A program made the translations under genes and the position numbers. From Verrucomicrobia bacterium UBA1200 (lineage in GTDB: Bacteria > Verrucomicrobiota > Kiritimatiellia > RFP12 > UBA1067), in the NCBI GenBank assembly GCA_002309765.1, contig DBXY01000019.1, forward strand, positions 1,201 to 65,200: a stretch of DNA of 64,000 nt, read 5' to 3'. The notes under the pieces are model-generated. The model was not told the origin of the DNA. It ran no database searches and saw nothing but the letters and a program-made list of their open reading frames with translations. Below are positions 1-9,477 of the stretch, piece after piece (the stretch's first letter is position 1; every line of letters begins with the position of its first letter).

Positions 1-903
1 CGCGAAGAGCGTGATGACGACGCACGCCCACGGCGAGGCGAAGCGGTAGCACACGTCGAAACGGCGCGAGGGCGACTCGACCCGCGACGCCTCCATCATC
101 CGCTTCATGTCGCGGACCGAGTAGTTCTCCCAGCTGCGCGTGAAGAGCACCAGGTCCTGCGGCGTTTCCGTGAGGTCCGGCATGCGGATGGTCTGCGGCA
201 TCAAGCGCTCGCCGTCCGTCGCCGGCAACTCGCCGCCATCGATGTCGAAATGCGTCGTGATCGGCCGCTTGAACCACCACTCGCCGTCCAAGTACTCCGC
301 GCCGTCGCGGCCCACGACCTTCCACTCCGGGTCGCCCGCCGCGTTTTCCTGCACGACGCTCACCTCGCCCGTGACCACCGACGCGCTGCGGAACGTCGCC
401 GTGTCGATGCTCTGGAAGAACCACTGGCGGTGGTTGGCCGTGGAGACGAACTGGAAGCGCTCGCGCGGGTCGGACGCAATGCACTCGGTGTCGAATCCCT
501 GCGCCTTCATGCGCGCCGCCCATGACGCCGCCTCAGGCACCACGTACTCGCTGTTGAGCCCCTGCAGAACCGCCACGACGAACGCCACGCCCATGAACGG
601 CATCGAGAGGCGCGTGAAGCTGATGCCGCTCGCGCGCATCGCCGTGATTTCGCTGTTGCGCGAGAGCATCCACATTGAGTAGAGCGTCGCCAGCATCAGC
701 GAGGCCGGCGCGAACCAGTGCGAATACGAGGCGATCAGGCTCCCGTAGTACTCCAGGATCCGCATCGCCGGGAACTTCGACTCCATGAACTTCGACACGT
801 TGTCGAAGAGGTCGAACACGAGGAACATCGCGTCGAACGACAGAAGCAGCAGCACGAACGGGCGGAGGAATTCCCGGAGGAGGTAGCGGGTGACGATGCG
901 CAT
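1..903 (-). CDS. LptF/LptG family LPS export permease (C-terminus beyond window)
   Basis: This is an inner-membrane permease subunit of the Lpt machine, which extracts lipopolysaccharide and passes it to the periplasmic bridge. Translating the reverse strand from the ATG at 903 gives 301 residues with no stop before the window edge. The N-terminus (MRIVTRYLLREFLRPF) leads into a hydrophobic helix. It is followed by the family-typical stretch around NSEITAMRASGISFTRL (about residues 92-108) and, later, a periplasmic segment ending in a DLTETPQDL motif, as in LptF/LptG. The upstream etfA-like gene ends 15 bases before it, so the two are probably co-transcribed. Which of LptF or LptG it is cannot be decided from this fragment. 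The family call is secure. Confidence 0.88.
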   Translation of the reverse strand, partial: MRIVTRYLLREFLRPFVLLLLSFDAMFLVFDLFDNVSKFMESKFPAMRILEYYGSLIASYSHWFAPASLMLATLYSMWMLSRNSEITAMRASGISFTRLSMPFMGVAFVVAVLQGLNSEYVVPEAASWAARMKAQGFDTECIASDPRERFQFVSTANHRQWFFQSIDTATFRSASVVTGEVSVVQENAAGDPEWKVVGRDGAEYLDGEWWFKRPITTHFDIDGGELPATDGERLMPQTIRMPDLTETPQDLVLFTRSWENYSVRDMKRMMEASRVESPSRRFDVCYRFASPWACVVITLFA

Positions 904-918
904 GGCCCCGTTCGGCCG

Positions 919-2157
919 CTACCGGCCCAGGCGCCTCCGGAACGCCTTCGTGAGCGCCGGCACGATCTCCAGCGCATCGCCCACCAGCCCGTAGGCCGCA
1001 TGCTGGAAGATCGGCGCAGCAGGGTCGCGGTTGATCGCGACCACGATGTCCGACGACGACATGCCGGCCAGATGCTGGATCTGCCCGCTGATGCCGCAGG
1101 CGAAGTAGATTTTCGGGCACACCGTCCGCCCGGTCTGGCCGACCTGGTGCGCATACGGAATCCATCCCGCGTCGACGGCCGCGCGCGACGCGCCGACCGC
1201 GCCACCCAGCACTTCGGCGAGCTCCCGCAGCAAGGCGAAGTTCTCCGCCTTCTGCATTCCGCGGCCGCCCGCGACGATGATGTCCGCGCCGGCCAGGTTG
1301 ACGCCCCCGTCGCCGATGGACGCCTCGAACCCGAGGCGCTCCGTCCGCGCGCGGAGAACCGCCTCGACGACGCCCTCCTCCGCCCCGTCCAGCAGCGGAA
1401 CCGTCTCAAAGACGCGTCCGGGCACGGCCGCGGCCTCCCGCATCACCTTCGGGCGCACCGTCGCCATCTGCGGGCGGTGGTCCGGCGTCTCGATGGTCGC
1501 CAGGATGTTTCCGCCGAAAGCCGGCCGCGTCTGGAGCAGATGCCGCGTCTCGGGGTCGATCGACAGGGCCGTGCAGTCCGCCGTCAGCCCCGTTCCCAGG
1601 CCCACCGCGATGCGCGAGGCCACCGAACGGCCGATGGCCGTCGCCCCGCAGAGCAGAATCTGAGGTTTCTCGCGCCTAACCGCGTCGGCGATGACTGCCG
1701 CGTAGCGCTCGTCCTGAAAGACGGCCAGTTCCGGGCGATCCGCCACGTACACGCGGTCCGCGCCGCGCTCGCCGAGCGCCAGCGCCATCGCCTCCGTTCC
1801 GGAGCCGAGAAGCACCGCCGCCAGCCGCACGCCCAGGGCATCCGCCAGCTTGCGACCCTCGCCAAGAAGCTCGTACGTCACGGTCGCCACGCGGCCGCCC
1901 GTCTGCTCGGCAAAGACCCAGACCTCGCCTTTCGAGGCGGGGGCGGCGGAGTCTACGGCCGGGGCGGAAGCCGCCTTCCCGAAGCCGCTGATCGCCTCGA
2001 CTGGGCACGCGCCCGCGCACACGCCGCATCCCGTGCACTTGGCCGCGTCGCAGACGGCCGAGCCTCCCTCCAGGGAAAGCGCATCGGCGGGACAGACGCC
2101 TGTGCAGGCGCCGCATCCCATGCAGAGAGATCGGTTGATGACGGGAAGTGTGGCCAT
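919..2157 (-). CDS. etfA: Electron transfer flavoprotein alpha subunit with N-terminal 2x[4Fe-4S] ferredoxin domain
   Basis: This is a 412-residue ETF alpha subunit, which binds FAD and passes electrons between dehydrogenases and the quinone or ferredoxin pool. Residues 1-60 carry two ferredoxin motifs, CMGCGACTGVCP and CTGCGVCAGACP, fused ahead of the ETF N-domain. The C-terminal FAD domain shows GRGMQKAENF, GWIPYAHQVGQTG and CGISGQIQHLAGM. Ferredoxin-fused EtfA is known in anaerobes, where some versions serve electron bifurcation. The partner etfB, which normally lies immediately upstream, is absent: a tRNA-Gly gene is only 20 bases upstream. The gene is GC-richer than the DNA beyond the tRNA. 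It is probably co-transcribed with the LptF/G gene. Confidence 0.93.
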   Translation of the reverse strand: MATLPVINRSLCMGCGACTGVCPADALSLEGGSAVCDAAKCTGCGVCAGACPVEAISGFGKAASAPAVDSAAPASKGEVWVFAEQTGGRVATVTYELLGEGRKLADALGVRLAAVLLGSGTEAMALALGERGADRVYVADRPELAVFQDERYAAVIADAVRREKPQILLCGATAIGRSVASRIAVGLGTGLTADCTALSIDPETRHLLQTRPAFGGNILATIETPDHRPQMATVRPKVMREAAAVPGRVFETVPLLDGAEEGVVEAVLRARTERLGFEASIGDGGVNLAGADIIVAGGRGMQKAENFALLRELAEVLGGAVGASRAAVDAGWIPYAHQVGQTGRTVCPKIYFACGISGQIQHLAGMSSSDIVVAINRDPAAPIFQHAAYGLVGDALEIVPALTKAFRRRLGR

Positions 2158-2177
2158 GGTGGAATCCCTTAAAAAGC

Positions 2178-2251
2178 TGGAGCGGGTGAAGGGAATCGAC
2201 CCCTCGTAGCCAGCTTGGAAGGCTGGAGCTCTGCCATTGAGCTACACCCGC
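2178..2251 (-). tRNA. tRNA-Gly (anticodon TCC)
   Basis: The reverse strand folds as a complete 74-nt tRNA. The acceptor stem is GCGGGTG/CACCCGC, the anticodon arm is CCAGC-CTTCCAA-GCTGG with anticodon TCC, the T arm is GAGGGGTCGATTCCCTTC-like, and CCA is encoded at the 3' end. It lies 20 bases upstream of the etfA start, so its transcript may run into etfA. Base composition changes visibly on either side of it. Confidence 0.96.
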
Positions 2252-2337
2252 AAAAAAGTGCGACAAATCTATCAAAAATGCCGCCGGATGTCAACGCCAA
2301 TGTTTGACATTTCGCGTTTATTTCCGGCGGGAATGCG

Positions 2338-5300
2338 TTACCGGCGGTTAGAAATGCGGTAATAGTCGAAATCGGCGCATCCGCCGGGTTCTTGGGTGGC
2401 GAACTCGAACAGCCCGAACCGGTAGCCGATGAATTGCGGTATGGTGTAAGGCATCGGCAGGGTGTCGCCAATCGCGTTCCATGTTTCGCCGTCCAGCGAG
2501 AAGCTGAACTCCATGGTGTCGTTGCGCCGGAAATCGTCCGCCGGACTGGTCACCCGAAGATCGCAATACGCCCGAAGCCACACGGTGGCGGAGTCGGCCG
2601 GGATTTTTACTTCCGGCGAATCGCGGTTGTTGCGGCGGCCCGACCACACTACCCAGAACTTGCCGTTTTCGCGGCGGATTCCGACATAGCCGTAATCACG
2701 TTGGAGCAATACCAATCCGGCGGTGTCGCCATCCTTCAAACCGGCGGCGTCCAATTTCACCTCGGCGCGGCATTCGGGCCCAAACACGCGCTGGGTCAGA
2801 ATGTTGTGCGCCTCCGTGACTTGTTTCACCGTCCGGTCGGCGGCGATGCGCAGCCAGCCCTTCCGAGCCGACGCGGATACGTATTCCGGGTACGGCTTGT
2901 GGTTCCACTGCCAAACCAAAGGCATCTTGTCTAAACGTTTCCAATCGAATTCGTCGGAGGCGCAAATGGCGGGCAATTCTTTTTCGTGCCGCGCGTCCAG
3001 CGGGGCCAGATACTTGCCGTCCACCCCCAGCACCGGCCAGTCGTCTTCCCACCGCACCGGCACCGCGTACGGGATGCGTCCAACCCCGCCCCGGTCGCCG
3101 AACAGCAGTGCGTGCCATTCGCCGCCGCGTCCCTCAAAAATGGTGCCCTGCGCGATGCCTCGGCATTTGAACACCACTTTGGCGTCATCCCACGGACCTT
3201 CGATGTTTTTGGCCCGATGCACCACCACTTGACGGCAATCTCCTCTCGGCCAGCAAATATTCACCAGATAATACCAGCCGTTGCGGGCGAAGGCCTGACT
3301 GCCTTCGCCTAACCCGCCGCCTGCCGGGGCGGAGATTCCGCGTATGATATCGCGATCGAAACCGCCGGCTTTGCAATTCCTGAGATCGGGTTCCAGTTCG
3401 GTCAACCTGCAGTTTCCGGCCCCGCTGAACATAAACACCCGCCCCGATGCGTCATCGAAGAACAGCGAATGGTCGTGCAGCTTCCGCTCAAGTTTCCAAG
3501 ATTCCCATTTCCCGGCGGGATCTTTCGCGCGGGCGATGTAGGTGCGCCGCCGGTCGAAGGTGGTGGCCCAGAAATATCCGTCGTGCCAACGCAGCGAACT
3601 GGCCCAGGTCCCGAAGCCGTATTCGTTGCGCCCGTTACGCAAATTCCATTCGTCGTTGTCGTCAAAGAGCGCTCCGTCCATACAGTAACTGACCAGTTCC
3701 CAGTTGACCAAATCTTTGGATTTCATTATCGGCATGGACGGTATCAGATGCATCGAGGTCGAAATCATCCAATAGGTGTCATCGTGGAAAAGCACCGCCA
3801 CGTCCGGAACGTCGGCCCAGATTACCGGATTGGCGTCCGGCGTCCGGTCCTCAATCCACACCCGTGAACCGCCGTGACGGTTCAGCCGGTCGGCATTGGC
3901 GACTTTGACCGAGTGGTCCGGACCTTCCCAGGAGTAAACGATCGGGCCGCGTTGGAATGCGACTTTGCCCCGGCACGCCTCGACCTGGTCCACCGCCCGG
4001 ATTTGCTGTTCCGGCATCGGCAGCTCAAAAGCAAAGCTTTTCGCACCGCTTTCGCCGCTGAATTCCGCTATTTGACGGTAACCGTGTTCCACCTCCGGCG
4101 TGGCATAGTAGAGTTCCGATTCGGTCCGGTCGGGGAAACGCACGACGATCTTGAAAGCGGCGGCGCGGTCGGGGGTGAATGTGAGTTTAACCATGCCGTT
4201 GTCGGGATAACCGGTTTCCATGCGGATTTTAACTTTGGCCCCGCCGACTTCTGCGGTGGCGTTTTCGATGTCCATGAAATGGTCAACCCACAACGTCTTG
4301 CCATCGGCGGATACCGAGAATAACGTGTCCTTAAGGGCGAACAGGGTGCGGGGGATATTGCCGACGCAACAGGGGCAGCCGTGCCACGGGTAGCGCATGT
4401 TGTCTTGGTCCAGCGGGTTTTGGTAATAGAAATTCTCGCCGTCCGCCGAAATCGAACCCAGCAGATTGTTGTAAAGCAGCCGTTCGCGCACATCTTCCGT
4501 TCGGGGCGACCCATGGAGCGCGTGCAGTTCCGTCGACCAGAAACTCATTCCGCAGCTGGCGCACGATTCGCAATAGCCGTTTTGGCGCAAGTCGTAATCC
4601 TTTCCGAACGCCTCGCTCTTCGGTTCGGCGCCCACTCCGCCGGTGATGTACTCCTTCCGGTCGATGGCGTTGGCGTAGATTTTGTCGGCCGCATTGGCTA
4701 GTTCGTCATCACCTAGCCGCGCCCCGATGCCGGTCATGGCGGAGTAGAAATAGCACGCCCGCACCGCGTGACCGGTGGCTTCCGTCATCTCCACGGCGGG
4801 TTTTTCGGTCTGGTTATACGGGTTCCGCTCGCCTCCGAGGTGTTGGTGGCGCACGAAGAACTGCGCGAGTTTTGCGTATTTAGTTCCTGAACCGCGACCG
4901 TCCCAAATGTCGCAGGCGTCTGCCAGCCGCAGGAACGCGTACTCAATGCCGGCGTGGCCATTGTACCAGGTCCGTTTGGGCTCGGGGCCGAAGATGTTAT
5001 CCAGATGGTCGGCACACCGTTTCGCCGCATCGAAGAGACGACGGTCCTTCCCCTGCGTCATGCGCATGTGAGCCACACCCATCTCGATGAAGTACCCCAT
5101 CACGTAGAACTCATGATCCCAAGGTTTGCTGAAGTGCTTTTGTCCGCGCAGGGCGTGGTAAGAGTGGATGTATCCTGACGGCTCCTGCGCGGCCAGAAAG
5201 ATCGGAATCCACTCGTCCACTTTTGCCCGGAGCGCTTTTTGCGCTTCGCGCCACTGCGCGTCCTCGCCGGGGTCGATCTCCAGCGCCAAGCAGATCGCCT

Positions 5301-5607
5301 CCACAGTGTTGTAAGGATAGGCGTCTGACCACGGGCAGCCGGTGAATTTGACCGACGGCTGTTTCCCAGCGTTGATCTCGCCCGTCGCGACGAGGTTTAG
5401 CATTTCTTGCCCGCGCCCGCCCCGTTCCATCTCGCGGACGCAGTGCGGCAGCCATTTCACGGTCAACAGCCGGTAACGCTCCCGCCAGAACCCGTTCACC
5501 GTAACTCCGTCTTGTTCCGCCGGTTTAAGCACCCTGAGGTCCTTTGCCTCCAGCCGTCCGGCCAGCGGCAACACCGCCGCCGCCAAAAACAATGCCGCAA
5601 ATTTCAT
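2338..5607 (-). CDS. Secreted GH127-GH43 fusion, beta-L-arabinofuranosidase plus beta-xylosidase/arabinofuranosidase
   Basis: This 1089-residue exported two-enzyme protein begins at the second of two close ATGs, which sits 6 bases after GGGAGG. A signal peptide covers about residues 1-22. Residues ~25-590 are GH127 (DUF1680): the acid/base region reads KSEAFGKDYDL (~332), followed by CESCASC (~346-352) and HGCPCCVGNIPR (~409-419). These hold the Glu/Cys set that binds zinc and supplies the cysteine nucleophile in characterised GH127. From about residue 600 a GH43 beta-propeller begins (NPVIWADVPDVAVLFHDDTYW, MKSKDLVNWELV) and ends in a beta-xylosidase-type C-terminal beta-sandwich. It lies 27 bases downstream of the GH51 gene in one operon, which points to arabinan or arabinoxylan side-chain removal. 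The exact substrate of each half is inferred from family membership. Confidence 0.88.
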   Translation of the reverse strand: MKFAALFLAAAVLPLAGRLEAKDLRVLKPAEQDGVTVNGFWRERYRLLTVKWLPHCVREMERGGRGQEMLNLVATGEINAGKQPSVKFTGCPWSDAYPYNTVEAICLALEIDPGEDAQWREAQKALRAKVDEWIPIFLAAQEPSGYIHSYHALRGQKHFSKPWDHEFYVMGYFIEMGVAHMRMTQGKDRRLFDAAKRCADHLDNIFGPEPKRTWYNGHAGIEYAFLRLADACDIWDGRGSGTKYAKLAQFFVRHQHLGGERNPYNQTEKPAVEMTEATGHAVRACYFYSAMTGIGARLGDDELANAADKIYANAIDRKEYITGGVGAEPKSEAFGKDYDLRQNGYCESCASCGMSFWSTELHALHGSPRTEDVRERLLYNNLLGSISADGENFYYQNPLDQDNMRYPWHGCPCCVGNIPRTLFALKDTLFSVSADGKTLWVDHFMDIENATAEVGGAKVKIRMETGYPDNGMVKLTFTPDRAAAFKIVVRFPDRTESELYYATPEVEHGYRQIAEFSGESGAKSFAFELPMPEQQIRAVDQVEACRGKVAFQRGPIVYSWEGPDHSVKVANADRLNRHGGSRVWIEDRTPDANPVIWADVPDVAVLFHDDTYWMISTSMHLIPSMPIMKSKDLVNWELVSYCMDGALFDDNDEWNLRNGRNEYGFGTWASSLRWHDGYFWATTFDRRRTYIARAKDPAGKWESWKLERKLHDHSLFFDDASGRVFMFSGAGNCRLTELEPDLRNCKAGGFDRDIIRGISAPAGGGLGEGSQAFARNGWYYLVNICWPRGDCRQVVVHRAKNIEGPWDDAKVVFKCRGIAQGTIFEGRGGEWHALLFGDRGGVGRIPYAVPVRWEDDWPVLGVDGKYLAPLDARHEKELPAICASDEFDWKRLDKMPLVWQWNHKPYPEYVSASARKGWLRIAADRTVKQVTEAHNILTQRVFGPECRAEVKLDAAGLKDGDTAGLVLLQRDYGYVGIRRENGKFWVVWSGRRNNRDSPEVKIPADSATVWLRAYCDLRVTSPADDFRRNDTMEFSFSLDGETWNAIGDTLPMPYTIPQFIGYRFGLFEFATQEPGGCADFDYYRISNRR

Positions 5608-5634
5608 CGTCATCCTCCCGTTTGTTTTGGTGCC

Positions 5635-8148
5635 CTACATTTTGATCCGGTAGACGGTAAAGCTGGAAGCCGGCAGTTGCACCCGCCATTCCTTGCCGCC
5701 CGGGAAAGCGACGGTCGAATTGCGAGTGGCGCATTTCTCCGGTTCGGCGATGGAGTTTACCCAATCGCGCTGCCCGGCGAGAGTCTGCACTTTGGCCTCG
5801 CCTGCCGTCAATTGCCGGTCGAACGAAAGGTTGACGGAACGCGGCGCCTCGGAGACATTCACCAGTTTCACCACCAGCTCGCCGGCTTTTTCGTCGTATC
5901 CGCAAGTCTGGAAGAACCGCTTGACCGGTTGCGCGGTAACCGTGGTGTCGGTGAGCTTCGTACCGTCAACCGTGACCGTGACCTTGCCGTCGCGCACTTC
6001 CAACGCGATGTCGTACCAGCGGTTCATTTCAAACGAACCATTCAGCCGTTTGGTGTTGCTGACTTTGTACCCGAACGGCTCAAATTCGTTTCCGGTGTTG
6101 CCCCAGCCGCCCAAATTCATCCGCAAGAAACGCGATCCGTTATGACCGTCCACCAGCACGCACGGCATGAAAGCCTCAAGCCCGCCGATTCGCTTGGCCT
6201 TGAATGACAAGGTGTAGTTGGACCAGTTGGCGTCGCCGAACCGGATTGCGGTGTCGCTCTTGTCGGTCACGGTCTGGCGCAGAACCCCGTCTCGGATTTC
6301 CCAATGTCCGTCGTTGCCCTTAGAGCATTTGGCGGGATCGGGCAGACCCTGGTACAGCACCTTGCCGTCGGCACCGGTGACCTTGATGTCCTTGAATTCC
6401 GCCGCTGTGTTCCAGGTTTGTAACGCCACGCGGCCTTTCAGTTCCGCCGGTTCTTCCGCAACGTTGCTTTCGCTCGGCACCAGCCGGGTGGGCAGGTTGT
6501 TGGCGTACATCTTCTGCACGTAGTAGCTGGGCGTACCGAAACTCTTGGCGTTGTCGAACCAGATCAGGTCGGTCTTCCACTGGGTGCCGCCGATTTTGCA
6601 GAACAGCGGCGCGTAGCTGGTCATCTCCACCACATCCGAATTGCGCTCGAACCCGCTGATCATCGCCGCCTCGCACAGCGCGGCGTACAGGTTGTTATCG
6701 CGGTTTGACACATGGCAGGCGTATTCGCCGGCGTAAACTTTAGGATGCGCCCCCGACCGGTCGTATTTGTCGTAGCGGCCGCTGGAGTTGAGCAGCCAGT
6801 CCGGGCCGACATAATAATGCTCGTCAATCACGTCCGCCACATCGGTGCCGAGCGTTTTCCAGGCCAGATCGAAAACCTGACCATCCGCGCCGGCGCCGGC
6901 CGAGGAGACCAAGCGGATTTCGGGATGTCGCTGGCGGACGATGGCCGCGATCGCTTGGTAGCGGTCAAGGAATTCGCGTCCCCAGTTTTCGTTTCCAATG
7001 CCCAGATATTTCATATTGAAGGGTTCGGGATGCCCCATCTTGGCGCGAAGCGCGCCCCATTTGGTCTTTTTGGGGTGGCCGTTGGCGAACTCGATGAGGT
7101 CACAGAAATTCTGCGCGAAGTATTCCATCGAATCCATCGGCGCGAGATCCCAAGGCTTCGCGAACTGGCAGGTTAGTCCGGCGTTCATCACGGGCAGCGG
7201 TTCCGCCCCGATGTCCTCGCACAGGCAGAAATATTCGAAGTAACCCAGACCCATGGACTGCCAGTATCCCCAGGTGTTCCAGATGCAGCTGCGGGATTCG
7301 AGCGAGCCGTCGCCAACCGAGAGTTTCCAATCATACCACAACGGCCAATCCTGCCCTTCGGTGAGGCAGCCGCCGGGGAAGCGCATGATGCCCGGTTTCA
7401 GATCCTTCAACAACTGCACCAAATCGGGGCGCAATCCGTTCTTTCGCCCGTTGAAGGTATCCTGCGGAAAGAGCGAGACCTGTTCCAGTTCCACCGTGCC
7501 GGGCTGATCCATCAAAATGCTGAAGGTGGCGTTGTCGACGGTTACTGCCGGCGCGAACACGGCAGTGAAGCGCCGCCAATCCGGGAGATCGAAGATCGCC
7601 CCTTCGCGTTTGCGCCCGATTTTCAGCGCGGAGTTTTTGACGGTATATTCGCAAATGACGCGCCCGTCGGATTCCAGCACCGCCCGCAGGTTGCCGCGGT
7701 ATCCGTCCAATCCGCGCGCATAGAACGAAAGGTCGTATTTTTTACCCGCCTCGACATGGATGCCGTGGTATCCGCGGTTGCGGATCCCGACGCCTTCGCC
7801 GGCACTGAACGCCTCGATGCGCAAATGCGCGGCGGTGGCTTCGTGCACCGGTTTGCCGTATTGCCGGGTAATGCGCGCCATGCCGTCGCCGCGGGCGTCT
7901 CGCTCCCAACCCTCCAACCCTTTGGTCTGCCAATCGAACCCCCGGTTGGCCAGCAATTCGGGGTAGATGCCGCCGTCCGCGGCGTAGTTGATGTCCTCAA
8001 AGAAAATCCCGTACAGCGTTTTGGGGATCGCGTGTCCCGGTTGGAGGGTGTTGATCTTCACCGAGCATTCCGGAGTCTGCGCCCCTACCGCCAAGACTCC
8101 CGCCGCCACACACACCGCCGCACAATTCAACACCTTACTGCCGTTCAT
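5635..8148 (-). CDS. Secreted GH51 alpha-L-arabinofuranosidase with inserted lectin-like domain
   Basis: This 837-residue enzyme releases terminal arabinofuranose from arabinan or arabinoxylan. The start is the ATG at 8148, with GGAG 7 bases upstream; an in-frame TTG lies 12 bases earlier. The signal peptide ends near VGAQTPEC. A carbohydrate-binding-like beta domain (~110-235) precedes the TIM barrel, in which KYLGIGNENWG holds the acid/base Glu (~387) and VYAGEYACH the nucleophile Glu (~475). After the barrel, about residues 620-770 form a DUF1080/LamG-like sandwich (WEIRDGVLRQTVTDKSDTAI), which appears to interrupt the normal C-terminal beta domain. A good promoter lies at 8229-8257. It is the first gene of an operon with the GH127-GH43 fusion. 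Confidence 0.92.
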   Translation of the reverse strand: MNGSKVLNCAAVCVAAGVLAVGAQTPECSVKINTLQPGHAIPKTLYGIFFEDINYAADGGIYPELLANRGFDWQTKGLEGWERDARGDGMARITRQYGKPVHEATAAHLRIEAFSAGEGVGIRNRGYHGIHVEAGKKYDLSFYARGLDGYRGNLRAVLESDGRVICEYTVKNSALKIGRKREGAIFDLPDWRRFTAVFAPAVTVDNATFSILMDQPGTVELEQVSLFPQDTFNGRKNGLRPDLVQLLKDLKPGIMRFPGGCLTEGQDWPLWYDWKLSVGDGSLESRSCIWNTWGYWQSMGLGYFEYFCLCEDIGAEPLPVMNAGLTCQFAKPWDLAPMDSMEYFAQNFCDLIEFANGHPKKTKWGALRAKMGHPEPFNMKYLGIGNENWGREFLDRYQAIAAIVRQRHPEIRLVSSAGAGADGQVFDLAWKTLGTDVADVIDEHYYVGPDWLLNSSGRYDKYDRSGAHPKVYAGEYACHVSNRDNNLYAALCEAAMISGFERNSDVVEMTSYAPLFCKIGGTQWKTDLIWFDNAKSFGTPSYYVQKMYANNLPTRLVPSESNVAEEPAELKGRVALQTWNTAAEFKDIKVTGADGKVLYQGLPDPAKCSKGNDGHWEIRDGVLRQTVTDKSDTAIRFGDANWSNYTLSFKAKRIGGLEAFMPCVLVDGHNGSRFLRMNLGGWGNTGNEFEPFGYKVSNTKRLNGSFEMNRWYDIALEVRDGKVTVTVDGTKLTDTTVTAQPVKRFFQTCGYDEKAGELVVKLVNVSEAPRSVNLSFDRQLTAGEAKVQTLAGQRDWVNSIAEPEKCATRNSTVAFPGGKEWRVQLPASSFTVYRIKM

Positions 8149-8228
8149 CGTTTGCTCCAATCTTGTGAATGGTTAACCAAAGCGCAATATCCCACAACAA
8201 AACACGCGCCTACCCGACAACGAAGAAT

Positions 8229-8257
8229 AGTCTAGCAAATCCGTAGGGCAAATTCAA
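8229..8257 (-). promoter_or_regulatory. Sigma-70-type promoter for the GH51/GH127-GH43 operon
   Basis: On the reverse strand TTGAAT (8257-8252) and TAGACT (8234-8229) are separated by 17 bases. The -10 element is about 80 bases upstream of the GH51 start, and no other gene lies between. Confidence 0.6.
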
Positions 8258-8786
8258 GCCGGAAAAACGGCAACCCCACACCGCCTTTTAATTTCCAAAG
8301 TGGAGTAGAGCACTTCTAAAACTGCGTAACTGAAATTGTGTTCACAGTCTGACCGATTGACAGTTTATCATTAATGGTTAACGACTAGCTGCTAACGACT
8401 CATCATTGCGCCCTTTGCGGCTAAAAAAGTTTACAAAGCCATGCAGGCACTTAACCGCCCGCGGGTAGCGCGGTTAAGAATGCGAAATTTAAAATTTCTG
8501 GCAATACCGCTTTACTTTTCCAATCATTTGGCTTATCATAGCCCTAGTTTTGGTTACGGTTGCGTTAATCCCGGTTATGAGGCCCGCGATTGTTCTGTTT
8601 TACGATAGGATGACACTTTCTTGTTGACATAAAGAAATAAAGAAAGAAACAAAGAGCTGAAAAAGGTTGATGAGGCGGTGAGCGTGATTTCCACGCCGCT
8701 TTTTAATTAATTTCCAGACAGAAGATTAAGAGATTGCGGTTGGCGATAGACACGTTTGACGGTTTGACAGTTTAACGGTTGGAGAA
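8258..8786. other. Non-coding spacer between the arabinan operon and the thiE end
   Basis: No reading frame here resembles a gene. The stretch is AT-richer than its flanks and contains short direct repeats: TAACGACTAGCTGCTAACGA near 8380, and several copies of GTTTGACGGTTT/GTTTGACAGTTT-like words near 8755-8775. An imperfect hairpin followed by T residues lies near 8675-8705 (GCGGTGAGCGTG to CCACGCCGC). I see nothing that identifies an RNA gene. Confidence 0.5.
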
Positions 8787-8820
8787 GCGGCCGGCGACAA
8801 GCGACAAGCTGCCGGGCCGC
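8787..8820 (-). terminator. GC-rich hairpin after thiE (possible terminator)
   Basis: Reverse-strand GCGGCCCGGC pairs with GCCGGCCGC around a 15-nt loop, with one bulged C. It starts 28 bases after the thiE stop. There is no T-tract, so it may be a pause or processing structure and not an intrinsic terminator. Confidence 0.4.
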
Positions 8821-8847
8821 TAATCCCCAATGCTTCATTCTCACTCG

Positions 8848-9477
8848 TCACTTATTACGGTTTCTCCACTCTTCCTCCGTTTGTTGGAGTTTGAGGATTG
8901 CGGCGTAGGGGTCTTGGCAGGCGCAAACCGCGCGCACTACCGCATAATTACGCGCCCCGACCGCTAGCACGGCGGACAACGTTTCCGCGTTGATGCCGCC
9001 AATCGCCAACGCGGGGACATTCGCCGTCGCCAACATCTTACCCGCCAACTCCGGCCCGAGCGTGGGGTCGGGGATTTCCTTGGTCGGAGTCGCGTACACC
9101 GGACCGACGCCGATGTAATCGACGGGCTGCGTTTTTGACGCTTCCGCTTGGGCGAGATTATGCGTTGAAAGTCCCACAATCCGCAACGTTGGGTAGAGCC
9201 GCCGGACTTCAGTAGGGGCTAGATCGCCCTGTCCCACGTGTACCCCGTCCGCCCCGGCTTCCGCCGCAATGGACGGATCGTCGTTGACGATAAAACAGGT
9301 GTCAGTGCCGGCGGTGACGCGGCGCATTTCCACCGCTTCGCGCAAAATCGCTTCGCGCGGGGCGTGTTTCATCCGCAACTGGATGATTTTCACACCAGCC
9401 CGGACTGCGGCTTCCGCGCATTTCGCGTAGCCCACAACCGGGTTGGTGATTACCAGATACAGCCCGAAGTCGGTCAT
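8848..9477 (-). CDS. thiE: Thiamine-phosphate synthase ThiE
   Basis: ThiE couples the hydroxymethylpyrimidine diphosphate and the thiazole phosphate to make thiamine monophosphate in the cytoplasm. The 209-residue product starts at ATG 9477, which overlaps the thi4 stop in an ATGA; a longer in-frame extension has no family similarity. Typical motifs are IIQLRMKHA (residues ~31-39), [25 protein letters not shown] (the pyrophosphate/Mg loop) and [12 protein letters not shown]. It is the last gene of the bio/thi operon. No thiC or thiD is visible in the window, so the pyrimidine half must come from elsewhere. Confidence 0.94.
   Translation of the reverse strand: MTDFGLYLVITNPVVGYAKCAEAAVRAGVKIIQLRMKHAPREAILREAVEMRRVTAGTDTCFIVNDDPSIAAEAGADGVHVGQGDLAPTEVRRLYPTLRIVGLSTHNLAQAEASKTQPVDYIGVGPVYATPTKEIPDPTLGPELAGKMLATANVPALAIGGINAETLSAVLAVGARNYAVVRAVCACQDPYAAILKLQQTEEEWRNRNK

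Noticed and set aside
718..2172. Long forward reading frame opposite etfA
   Set aside because: Arginine/proline/histidine-rich translation with no family resemblance; it mirrors a conserved reverse gene in GC-rich DNA.
8750..8785. Short GTTTGAC-type repeats as a possible CRISPR
   Set aside because: The repeats are under 15 bases, adjacent and without regular spacers or cas genes.
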